Notes under the pieces: model-generated
The model's database searches: none
Seen by the model: the letters and a program-made list of their open reading frames with translations, nothing else
Told to the model about the DNA's origin: nothing
In this document: positions 45,821 to 56,299 of the stretch, piece by piece
Numbering within the stretch: position 1 is the stretch's first letter
Layout of the letters: each line of letters begins with the position of its first letter
Program-made: the position numbers and the translations under genes
NCBI GenBank assembly: GCA_036346275.1
Contig: CM070721.1
Coordinates: 55,453,869 to 55,517,868 of the forward strand
From: Otatea glauca
Lineage: Eukaryota; Streptophyta; Magnoliopsida; Poales; Poaceae
Length of the DNA stretch: 64,000 nucleotides
Direction of reading: 5' to 3'

Positions 45821-47353
45821 ATGTCTGATTTTCAAAATTAACTTTGGGATATCTTTTGATTGGAGTTTTCTTTTTCAAAATTTTCTTTTGGAAAATATTT
45901 TTATGATCCCAAAGTATCTTTGTGCAAAATTCCAAATCATTTGAAAAATGTTTGATTATGTTTCAAGTGGTATCAACTCGATTCTTTGGAGTTGATTTTA
46001 AGTGGTATCTACTTGGACTCTTTTAGTAAGAGTTTTTCAAAAACAAAACTTGTGCATGTTAAAATGCAAATAGCTCCATGTTTCATCTCTTGAATTTTAT
46101 GGGAGCTAATGTTAATCAAGATTTGTGTATTTATTTTCAAGTGGTATCTCTAAAATGTTTGCTCTGATACCTTCAAATTTTTCTAAATCTTTGATAAGGA
46201 GTATTGATCTCTATCGAGTGATATCATCCATTCCCTTATTTTATAGATTTTTACAAGTGGTATCCACTTCCCCTTATGCATTTTTATGAGCTTTCATGGT
46301 GCTTCAAACTCATATGAATGAGTTCCCCATTTGAAGCCAAAATGTCTTTCTCAAGTGGTACCTCGTGCTAAATGATCTTTACAAGTGGTATCTCTTTCAT
46401 ATAGTATCACTTGAAGAAATATTAACATGTGGTATAATTTAAAAAATAAGCATTATAAGTGGTACAAGTTTCTTGTTCTCTTCAAAAGTGGTACTACAAG
46501 TGATGCTTCTTCAAAAAGCCTTCTTTCAAATGGTTTTATTGAAAATTTGTATCAAATTGGTATCAGACTTTCTTTTAGATAAATTCCTCGTTTAAATCCT
46601 ATTAGGCAAAATAATGGATTCTTCAAGTGAGTCATGATGCAATGTTGAAAAGCCTAATAAAATAAGGAGTATTATTTGAATGTGTTTCGGATAATCTTTT
46701 TGTGGTTAACTCTAAATATGGCCTCTTTTCAAGTGGTTTACTCTTTTAAGCCATATTTCAAAAAAAATTGCAAAAATATTGGTTTTCATTCTTTAAAATC
46801 AAAATTCCTTGCAATGGTCATATGATTTACTTCAAATTATTTCATTACCTAAATCCGATTACTTCCCTTGTCAAGCTGTGTACTTTTTCATTTGGCACTC
46901 GATCTTCCAAGTGGTGCTTTTTCACTTATCACTCGATGTTTACAAGTGGTATCTTTGTTGCCCAAAGGACCTCCTTTTGGATTGATTTTTCATTTTTGGT
47001 GTTTAATGCCAAAAGGGGTAGAATTATTATGAGTTTAATTCCCTCATTTGGAACTTTGAGAAAATTGCCAAAAGGGGGGAATAATTTTGTGAGTACCTAT
47101 TTCCTTCATTTGTAATGATGATTTAAAAAGGGAAAAATTTTGACAAGTTTTGAGAGTTTAACAAATGGTTTGAGAGCTTGGATTTATTGATTAAGGGGGA
47201 GTTTTATTTCAATGCCAATGAGGGAGATACAAAATTTGAAAATTTTGATTGTGTTATTCGATTTTTTATCTTAAAAACATCCTCATGCATTGTTTTTAAT
47301 CCAAATATAGAATTAATATAGGATTTGTCATCAATCACCAAAAAATGGGAGAT
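45821..47353 (+). repeat. Non-coding internal segment with AAGTGGTATC array
   Basis: No protein-coding frame. Between 45960 and 46960 about a dozen copies or close variants of AAGTGGTATC occur at irregular spacing, for example at 45964, 46000, 46138, 46254, 46352 (tacc variant), 46382, 46456 and 46942. An attggtatcaga occurs at 46556 and its inverse gctctgatacc at 46161. The segment ends in the polypurine tract before 47354. Confidence 0.75.
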
Positions 47354-48052
47354 TGTAAGCTCAAGCTTCATTGGTTTTGGTGATTGGTTTTAAATTAATG
47401 CTTAATCATTGTTTAATGACAAATCTAATCTTTAATGAGACTAATATGTTTTATTGAGATTATTGTTAGTGGTCTCATAATTTGGATGGAAAATGGAAAA
47501 TCTAAGGTATACACTCGTATTCTTGCTTATTATCTCATTGCATACTTTGGATTCAAGTTAAAATATGAATTTCTCCATTGTATTAGCCTCAAAATGTGCA
47601 TTATATCTCAAATTCCATATATTACATGGATGAACACATCTAGGGGGAGTTTGTGCTTTAACTCAAGGTTTCAATAATATTGATCTATTTCGTCTTGCCA
47701 CATAAATCAAGGATCAATACTTTGAAACAATTCCTTGAGTATATATTTGACTTGCATAGTTGTAGTATACTCATGGTAATATAGGATAAACTCCAATGCA
47801 ATCGAATTGAATATGTGCATATTGTTTCCAATCCAATTATATGTATGCACATATCTATGTGGAGTTTATTCTATGGTTGATGGTCTAAATAGGTATTGAT
47901 CCCTTTCCATTCCACTCAAATATTTTGGATCATTACTTGAAACCATTGAAATGAGTATATGAAAACTTGTGTAGTTAATATATACTCATATCAATTTAAA
48001 TGAACATTTAAATTGAGTTCGGTTGTATTTTAATCAAATCAAAAGAACGCTT

Positions 48053-50166
48053 CATCATGTGTTGATGGCATTCTTTGTTGATTAAGGACAAACGGAAAGT
48101 TCTTGAGTATAATGAAGCATTAGTTGCATCAAAGTACTCAAGACACATTTATTCATTCAAATTGATTTGGGTTGTGCTCAATCGATCTTGGGGGTATCCA
48201 TTATGTGTTAATGAAGTGCAATTGATTAGTGAGGCAAGCGTGTTTGTTGGACTAACTATCTTTCATGAGTTGTGAAGTAGGTTGAGTCCAAGATGATAGA
48301 AAATCGGGAAGATGAAGTCATCATGTGTTGATGAGCTTCAAGAGGTGATTCCGGAGGAAAGAAGAGCTAGAGAAGATTCATCATGTGTTGATGAACAAGG
48401 AGAAGGAGACTCGATCCCGGAGAAAAGATGATTGGATATCATAAAAACTCCAAGTGGATTTCTAAAGACAAATGTATAACTATCTAGGGTTAAGGATATG
48501 TTCCTAGTCTTTTATCGGTCTCGGTGTTTAGATGGGAGACCGGGTTCTAGTTAGGTTGCCATACTATTAAGAGGGGTTGAGTCATTTAGCTTGAGCTTCA
48601 TCATGTGTTGATGAACTCAATCCGGTTCACTCTAGCTCACTTTCTTGATCGATTTTTGCATGGAGCTAACCATTTGGCATACGTTGCGACTGGGTGAATC
48701 TCGTGCATTGATTTTTGCATGATGCTTTGATTTGCAAGTGTTGCAAATAGGAGAAGCTCATGTTTGCTTCTTATTTGAATTCTCAATTTATTTTGGTATT
48801 GGTTGGAGCTAAGTTTTGCATGTGTTGCAAAAGGAGAGAGTTCAAGCAATTTGGTTTAAAGTTGTTGCATGGAGCTAGAGATTTGCATGTGTTGCAAATA
48901 GAGAGCTCATGCACTTGAGGTTGATTTGTAGTTTGCATGGAGCTAAGTTTTGCATATGTTGCAAAAGGAGAGAGCTAATGCAACTTGGATTTGATGGTTG
49001 GTGTTTGCATGGAGGTAAGTATTTGCATGTGTTGCAAATAGAGAGAGAGCTCATGCAATTGGAGTCTTAGCTTGTGTCTTTATCCTGTGTTGATCATCAC
49101 AAGGCTAACAAAGGATTATGCTTTGTGTTTGCAAAATGAGTTTTTGCAAAATATGATTTTTTTTGTTCTTATCTTGGAGCATGAGATAAGCACTTGCAAA
49201 TATGTTTTTGCAATGTGTTGGGATCATGTGTTGATCATCTCACGGCTCAAGATTTGATTTAATTGAATGGATTTGTTATTTGCAAATGCGTTTTGTAAAT
49301 AGGCTAGGGGTTATGGGTTTCGATCCTAGAGCATGTGAATAGGGTTTACAAATGTGTTTTGCAAATTGACTTTACCATGTGTTGATCATCGCATGGCTAA
49401 GGGGATTGATCTCATAGATTCTCAATTTATTTGCGAACGTGTTTTGCAAATAAGTTGAAGTTTTAATGCGATTCTTTGGAGCATGTGAATAGGATTTGCA
49501 AATGTATTTTGCAAATTGTCTTGATCATGTGTTGATCATCACATGGGTTAAAGGATAAATCTTTGAAAGCTTGGAGAAATTTTTTTGTGAAAAACTTGAT
49601 TCTTCCTATGCCCAGTGAGGCCGGCACTACCGACCACATGGGTGCGGTACTACCGGAGGGGCGATAGTACCGGCCCATATGGCCGGTAGCTTTATTACAG
49701 AGGGGACTATTTTTGGGCTCTGCCTGGCCGGCACTACCGCCCCATGGGGCGGTACTGCCGCTCGGCTGGCACTACCGGCCCCAAATGGGCGGTAGTGCCG
49801 ACCTTCTGTAGCAACAGCTAGTTTTCGAGCCATTGCACCAGAGGCTGGCACTACAGGCCCTACATGGGCGGCAGTGCCGGACTTGCTGAAAAATTCTAGA
49901 TTTGCCCCCCAACTGCTAGATTTCGTGTTGGGGGGCTATAAAAGGATGCCAAGGGCTGGCATATGGTGTGGTTGAGTTTGTAAGATATTTTAAAGGGGTT
50001 GTGCATGTGTTGCACTCTCCAATTTGGTTCTTGTGCTAAGAGTGAGCTCTAATTGCATGTGTTGTAATTAGGAGAGGATTGAGAGCCTCTTGTGTATGTG
50101 TTGCACTTGAGGAGGATCCTTGTGCACGTGTTACACTTGGTGATCATTATTGTACATGTGTTGTAC
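48053..50166 (+). repeat. Array of hairpins with constant TGTGT loop
   Basis: About 20 imperfectly spaced inverted repeats share the loop TGTGT but differ in stem. Examples: ATTTGCA-TGTGT-TGCAAAT (48881, 49021), TTTTGCA-TGTGT-TGCAAAA (48814), TTCATCA-TGTGT-TGATGAA (48377), TGATCA-TGTGT-TGATCA (49522), GTGCA-TGTGT-TGCAC (50001), GTACA-TGTGT-TGTAC (50152), ATTTGCAAA-TGTAT-TTTGCAAAT (49494). At 48591-48620 the arms are 12 paired bases with one bulge. At 50049-50071 the nine-base stem includes a G-T pair. Several degenerate copies lie between (49085, 49376, 50114). What it does is unknown. Confidence 0.85.
49615..49945 (+). promoter_or_regulatory. LTR promoter with GGCACTACCGG palindromes
   Basis: Repeated ggcactaccg and cggtagtgcc words form hairpins, for example GGCACTACCGG at about 49769 with GGCGGTAGTGCC about 15 bases on. 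A TATA box, ctataaaagg, lies at about 49935, some 50 bp downstream of the last motif. The same motif recurs in another repeat at 55995-56290. Confidence 0.6.
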
Positions 50167-50745
50167 TTGATGAGGTTCAAACTAAGTGCTTCACTTGTTA
50201 CTCTTGGTGTTTGCCGACACCTAGATGGTGTAGCGGCGTCGTGCGCAGTGAGCTTCTCAACAAAGGTTGTGAGAAGCCCAGGCGAATTTTGTGAAGGTCG
50301 GTGCTCGCATATCCAGAGGGAGAAAGAACAACCACTAGTGGATTCGAGTTGGGTGCTCAAATTCGTGGAGTCGGTCCAATGTGTTTGGGCTAACCTCAAC
50401 ATGGATTACGGGAGACCGGCAATTCTCCGAACACCACGGTAAAAAGTATCGTGTCTCTTATGCTTGAATTCTATTCTTTATTTATATTCAAGTAATTTAT
50501 ATTCATAGAATTAAATTGATTGATTGCTTGTCTTTAGAATTGCAAAATGTTGTTAGAGACATAATTAGTTAGTGCACATAGTGAGCATTGTTGATTTAGG
50601 CCTTAATTGTCAAAACCTTAGTTTATCGCTTCCGCATTATTTATTGTTAAGGTTTTATCATAAGGGTGCTAGGCATTTGTTTAATTAGACAAAAAAATTA
50701 ATACCGCGTATTCACCCCTCTCTAGTCGGCATCCTCGATCTTACA

Positions 50746-52166
50746 TTGGGGCCACATGGAAAGTGATGAAGTATGGGCGATGCTTCAAGTGGATGGATGA
50801 GATGCTAACTTGAGCTCTACTCAAGCGAAGGAGGATCGTTAGATCAAGTGTTCGCGGGTGGAGTAAAGGCTAAGTTAGTATGTTTAAAACTCATGATGTT
50901 GTTGGGTTTCGGGTTAGCCCATGTATGTGTGAGGGAGTGAAGGTTACTCCCGATGTGCTATAAATGGAAGTCTGGAGGGATGTCTCCAGCACCTTGGTGG
51001 GTACCTTGGTCGGTAACCAGGTTGGTACCTTTTGTTGGAACCAAGGTCAGAACCAAACCTTAGAGAAGGGTTATTTGGTTTCTTTGTGATTTCTTGTGCT
51101 TTGCCCATCTAAAGGTGTGGCTTTGTAACTTACCCATCTGGAGGTGCGGTTTTGTAACCATCCCCCTCTAAGTAATGTAAGATCCAAATTAATTTATGTT
51201 CTGAAATCTATTTCTGTTCTTGCATTGTTGCTGGGTTCTTTTATGCAACTTGAGTTGTGCTTCATCTCCTTCTACTTGCTCTGTCTCTACTGGATCTAGG
51301 ATGCATAAGAGGTTGAGGAGTTTATCAAGAACATGTTCCAACCCAGCGAGATCCACTAGAACTTATCTTTGCTCAAGTTTTTGGTCTCTTTTATTTTTGA
51401 GCCTTTGATCTCTTTTGGTTTCTTTCTCTCTAGATTTTATGCTGCCAAGGATGAATGATTTATGAATAAATCTTTCGCAGATCATATACCAATCATCTAG
51501 GCAAGCTTTGAACAAGATCTCAGATTCTTCTCAAGAAACTAGTAGATCTTTTCTTGACTTGTTTGAGGGGTGTTTTCTTGGGGTTCTTGCTTGCTGTGAC
51601 ATGTGGGAGATCATCTAAGATCTTTTTTATCATCAAATCCCCACGAGCAAGCTTAGGGTATAGGTTGTGAGTTTGTCCCAGTTTTGGTGAAACCTTCCTT
51701 TTAACTGAAAGGTCAGAACTTTAACATCAATCCTTGCGATTGAAGGTTGGAATAAGTTCCTGATATCCATAGGAAGGTGCACGCAAAGTTTCACGGGATT
51801 CGGATCAGCTGATCAAGAGAGACGATTCTTGATTTTTAGATCGTGCAAATTTTACTGTTCATCCCGATTTCAGTGTACATTTGAGAGTTCTAATCTTTTG
51901 TTAGTGCAGTGCTAGGCTGGGTAGCCTTTTAGTTGGCTCTTTTACAAAAGAGACTTTGAGAGTTCTGCTCTTTTATCCAATGCTAGGCTAGGTTAGGCTT
52001 TTAGTTACAAAAGAGGTTTTAGGAGCTCTGATTTTTTGTCTAGTGCTAGACTGATTGAGCCTTTTAGTTTGTCCCTTTAGAAAAGAGGATTGAATATTTT
52101 TTAGAAAAAAAATTATTTAGCTCCTATCCCCCCCTCCGCGCCTCTAGTCGTCTTTTCGGTCCTTCA
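50746..52166 (+). repeat. Outer LTR-like repeat, part 2
   Basis: Continues 44396-44852. It contains a TATA-like ctataaatgg (50958) and segments matching 56750-57510 (gagcgatgcttcgag, aatcatctaggca, acatgtgg...tcatctaagatc). Three tandem ~70-bp units at about 51883-52095 carry gctaggct and ttttagtt words. It ends cctctagtcgtcttttcggtccttca (52166), an LTR-like 3' end. No primer site follows, so this is a 3' or solo LTR, or a fragment. Confidence 0.65.
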
Positions 52167-52826
52167 GCAGGACAGCGTGTTCCTGCGTTACAGAGGTCGT
52201 GAAGCCTTCAATCGCTTCTTTAACGTGTGTGATGGACATACATGTGTGTGTGTGTGGTGCGTGAGTGTGGGGTGCGCCCGCTTGTACCCCAAAAAAATCT
52301 TAGAAATCGGAAGGTAAGGACTGATTCCCAAAAATATCATTGGATGATGATCTACCATTTCCAAACTTTCTTTTTGACGGAGATTTTCCTGCATCTTTAT
52401 GTAAACCTGACTTATGTGATTAATTATGCTTAAGTTTCTGACAATTGTATTTTGTTCCTTCACTTTGGGAAGATTGGACCAACAGGGGGAAAACATAATC
52501 CTAATATCGTCGACCTGAGTTCTGATCCACGTGGATCCAAAGTCACAAGAACCCCTTGCGAATAGATCAATCAACATAGATAAATAAGCATTTAGATGGC
52601 CGGCTCAAGTTACAGAAAATTAGAAATCGAGTAAACAGATGTATCGCATCGTCAACGCAAAACAAAAGCTATCATGCAGCAAATAATTTGGAACATTCAA
52701 AGAACTTATTGCTAATATTACAAGAACAAAGTGTTTACATTTTTTTAAAATACAGTTTTTGTGTTTACATTGTTCATCTCAAGTGCAACACAGCGACATT
52801 GATTTCTACTACAAGATACCGCTTGC
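52167..52826 (-). other. 3' flank of the reductase gene
   Basis: Unique sequence between the repeat pile and the last exon of the minus-strand reductase gene. It includes a short (TG)n tract at 52230-52256. The first few hundred bases upstream of 52826 probably form the 3' untranslated region. No other gene is visible. Confidence 0.5.
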
Positions 52827-54926
52827 TCAATCCAAGATGCCAGCAGCCCTGTAGGATTCGACACTGTCCCTGAGGGTCTCCTCAAGTGGCTTGGTTCTCC
52901 ATCCCAGCACCTCTAGCTTCCTGGAACTGAACAAAGGATCATCGCTCACTTGGACAAACCTGTCATTGGTTTGGAACAAAATGAGCATCAGGTCACACTG
53001 ATCATGCAATAAGCCCTTAATCAGATAATAGAATGGAACTAAATGCGGCAAAAGCATATCGATTATCGAGTAAGTTTGCAAGGTTCAATGCAACATAGGA
53101 AATATATACTACAGTTACATCATTTTGCCATTGTAGGTGCCCTTCTCAATCAGAGGTTAGAAGAAGCATTTCAAGTACCACCAAGTTGTTATAAAAGATA
53201 TTTGAAGTAGTTGCGCATGAATCTGAATTCTACATCAAGACCAGGCTTACCTGTTGGCAAATTTGTAAGTGGGATACAAGCTCTTCAGTAAGTCGATGAC
53301 ATCAGAAACCTTTCTTGAATGTGAATTGCAGATGTACCGTCCAGAGGCCTCTGGAGTTTCATATACCAAAAGAAGAGCATTGGCAACATCTCGAACATCC
53401 ACAAAACACCTGAGTTTGCTTTTTACCTCACGATCACCTGTAGAGAGAGAATAAAATCACATAAGGATTGAAAAAAGAATTGTTAACCACATTCAGCTTC
53501 AATCAGATTTTTGATCTGATGCATCCATGAGAACAAAGATAATGGATCAATCTGTGGCAATTTCGACTCAGAGCATTGCAAAGTAAGGAAAAGAGACAAC
53601 CTTTCAAATAATCAACTATGACTGAACTGCTTGCATTTAGTGTAGATCGCAGCAAGGGTCCAATCACTAATGATGGGCAGACTGTCACAACATCTAGTCC
53701 AGTTCTCTTTGCATAATCCAAGGCCTCAAGCTCTGCTAGTGTTTTGGAAAGGCTATACCAATTCTGGCAGAATGATGGCAGACAAGATTAGAGTGCGTGA
53801 AAACCACATGTCCACATGCAAGGTTGTGCAAAGGCAAAATTATCAGAATAAGCACAAAGCAAGGAAGAAATGCTGCTGACTTGAAGTGACTAGAGGTCTC
53901 AAAAACCAGCACAGCAGTCTGCAGAGAACTACTATAGTTCAGTCTAAGCAACATCCCTATTAAGTAACAACTACTGTTGCTCGATAGAAATGAGCAGATG
54001 GTTGTTTGTCAACTTGCTTGACACTTTCTAGCACCAAGTGTAACATCATACTGCAGTAAGTTGTGACCTGTCTATTCATTAATTTGTCTCATACTTTGGT
54101 GATCTCACTCACCTCAGTGGCTCTGCAGTAGTCGACATCTGACCAGCAATCTTCATCCATGGCCTTGCCCTCAGGCCAGTTAGGATTCACCATTACAGCG
54201 GAGACAGATGACACTACAACAACCCTCTTAACATTTGCCTCTGAGCAAGCCTTCAAGACATTCATTGTGCCTGTTACAGCAGGATAAAGTAGTTCAACCT
54301 GCACCAACATGGAGGTGTTTGATGAAGTTAACATGCAGCAAGAGTTTTGTCTGCAGTTTTCGCTTGCTGAAAAAGTCAATAGTGTTGATTTGCTGGGGAA
54401 AGAGAAAGGGAAGATGGTGCAAGATAACAGGGTGCACTGCCTCGGGATATGGGGTGGCGTTGGCGAGGACAGGGCAGGCCACATGGAAGACGTCGTCGCA
54501 GCCGGTGGTGGCCGCCGCCATGCTGCCGTAGTCCAGCAGGTCGGCCTTGAACAGCCGCAGCCTCTCCGTGGCGCCGTCCAACGCCGTCAGGTGAGCGTTC
54601 TTGGTGTCGCCTTCGCACAAATCACCACACACGCACGCACACCCATCAATCCACAGGAACAAGAACTCCAGACAGGCAACGCACGAACAAGTTGTTCCAT
54701 AAAATCGATCACAGAAGTACCCAATGATTCTTCCAAGAACTCGTGAGGACTAAACCAACGACAAAGGGAAGGTTTCGTCGCGATCTCCCAAGAACTCACC
54801 GGGATTACGCACGGTGCCATGGACGGTGTAGCCGCCGCGGGAGAGGAGCAGCTTGACTAGCCACGAGGCCACGAAGCCGCCCGCGCCGGTCACGCACACC
54901 GTCCTCTTCCTCCCGGCGCCCTCCAT
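52827..54926 (-). CDS. Cinnamoyl-CoA reductase-like SDR, six exons, intact
   Basis: Exons: 54926-54800, 54610-54441, 54298-54113, 53763-53601, 53437-53251, 52959-52827; together about 321 residues, the normal family length. The phases agree at every junction. Exon 1 has the NADP-binding Gly-rich loop VTGAGGFVASWLV (residues 12-24). Exon 3 has VVVVSSVSAV with the catalytic Ser. Exon 4 starts NWYSLSKTLAE, giving the Tyr164-x3-Lys168 pair. True lignin CCRs have NWYCYGK at this place, so this is a CCR-like or DFR-like reductase whose substrate cannot be told from sequence. It is an NADPH-dependent cytosolic reductase by family. Intron 2 may use a GC donor (54440) or, adding one Ala, a GT donor (54437). 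No lesions seen. Confidence 0.9.
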
Positions 54927-55960
54927 CGCTATGGCGGTATGGCACAGTATGGTGATGGCCTCGTCTTTTCTTCAACTTCGGCTGGCAGTATCATTAGCTA
55001 ACTGACTAACCAATAATTCGATAGGTAGTTTTGGACTTTCGTATTGAGCTCGTGCGAATTGTGCGAGTTGACAAACAGTCTGGCGTCACCGGTGAATATG
55101 TGCTGGATAGAGATGACTCACATGAGTATTAAGTCTGCGATAGCTCGTGCGAATTGCAAAAGTTGACATCTTGTCTGAGGATTCTGGGTAGTGGGTAGAG
55201 CACTGGATGCCTAGAGCTAGAGGGGATTGGATTTGGTCCTATCTCCTATGCGCTAATGCGCACCCCTATGTTGTGCGCACAGATGCAAGCTCTTCAATTC
55301 AGGCATTTTTTATTTTTTAACCCCTTCTAATTTTTCTTATTGTTAACCCCTCGCTCAACTTATTTTTGAATCTACCCTTTTGGTCATGCCATCGGGTGTC
55401 AGGCCACAGCGTAAGTCCAACTAAATGGCGCTTTGTGTCACGTCATTGGTGGTGGCATAGCCAACTAACACCGTCACGGCATTGGCTCCACCACGGTGAC
55501 CGGTGTGGCGGTGTCGTCTTGCTATGCTATGACCATTGCGTGATCTAAGAGTCAAATTTGAAAATAATTTGTACAAGCCATCATCGATAAAAATATATTG
55601 AAAAAAGAGTTAAACAATTTGACATTAAGCCTTTATTGCCTTGATTCGGCTAAACCGGTCCGATATCTGACGTGGGCTCTTTTAAGTGCTGACTGCCAAG
55701 GAGTTTTGGGCCGGCTAAGACCGGTGTGCCTCGGGCTCTTTACATTTAACAAAAACATTGAGGCTTATGATCATTTGCTTTTTTTTTGGTTGTTATTACA
55801 AACATAACAATGATTTATTATAGCATACTAATAGAATGCCCGCACTTTGTTATGGATAAAAATAGTGAAAAAACATGTGAAGGTCTATCCATATTTATGA
55901 TGAGTTATTGACTGTTGTTGAGCATGTGGTGCTCAAGTTTGAGTTTCATTTGAATTTTTT
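54927..55960. other. Intergenic, upstream of the reductase gene
   Basis: The promoter of the minus-strand reductase gene should lie just right of 54926, but I see no clear TATA box. A 15-base word agctcgtgcgaattg occurs at 55047 and 55142. GC-rich sequence at 55380-55550 and 55620-55740 looks like old repeat. No gene is recognisable. Confidence 0.4.
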
Positions 55961-55994
55961 TTTGAATTTGTAGCGATTTGAGGGCTATCAGGTC

Positions 55995-56290
55995 AAGGGC
56001 GGCACTACAAGTCTTGGAGTGGTGGTAGTGCCAGTCGGATGGCACTACTGGCCTGGGATGGCGGTAGTGCCGGCTCTGCAGAGCTATCAGCCATGGAATG
56101 GCGGTAGTTATTTTATAGAGAGGTGATTCTCTGAGGTATGCCAAGGTCGGCACTACCGGTCCCTAGGGGCGGTAGTTATTTCCCAAAGAGGGCTTATCGG
56201 GGTGCTTCAGAGACAACGGTACTACCGGCGCCTGGGAGCGGTAGTACTGGGAGTGCGGTACTACCGACCCTAAGGGGCGGTACTACCGGG
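55995..56290. repeat. GGCACTACCGG palindrome cluster
   Basis: Several inverted pairs of gcactaccgg and cggtagtgcc type words, each flanking a GC-rich centre, for example ggcactac at 56040 with gtagtgcc about 23 bases on. The motif matches that in the LTR at 49620-49885. It directly precedes the second copy of the outer repeat. Confidence 0.7.
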
Positions 56291-56299
56291 TTTGACAGG

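Larger units (their letters stand above)
47354..50745 (+). repeat. 3' LTR of pol-less element (3392 bp)
   Basis: Complete LTR from TGTAAGCTCAAGC to CCTCGATCTTACA. It holds three notable parts: a long array of hairpins with TGTGT loops (48053-50166), a GGCACTACCGG/CGGTAGTGCC palindrome cluster (49620-49885), and a TATA box ctataaaagg at about 49935. Short open frames across it are by-products. Confidence 0.9.
44848..50750 (+). mobile_element. Pol-less LTR element (Copia/Maximus-like), truncated
   Basis: The element spans 44853-50745, with TSD ttggg on both sides (44848-44852, 50746-50750). It begins TGTAAG and ends CTTACA. It consists of the first 968 bp of a 5' LTR (44853-45820), a 1.5-kb non-coding internal segment (45821-47353), a polypurine tract (aaaaaatgggaga) and a complete 3' LTR (47354-50745, 3392 bp). 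There are no gag or pol frames. The LTR ending ttcacccctctctagtcggc and internal words shared with the Copia complex at 7.8-29 kb place it near Maximus/SIRE Copia elements. Confidence 0.85.

Noticed and set aside
52230..52256. Regulatory TG tract
   Set aside because: A simple microsatellite; nothing in the context supports a function.
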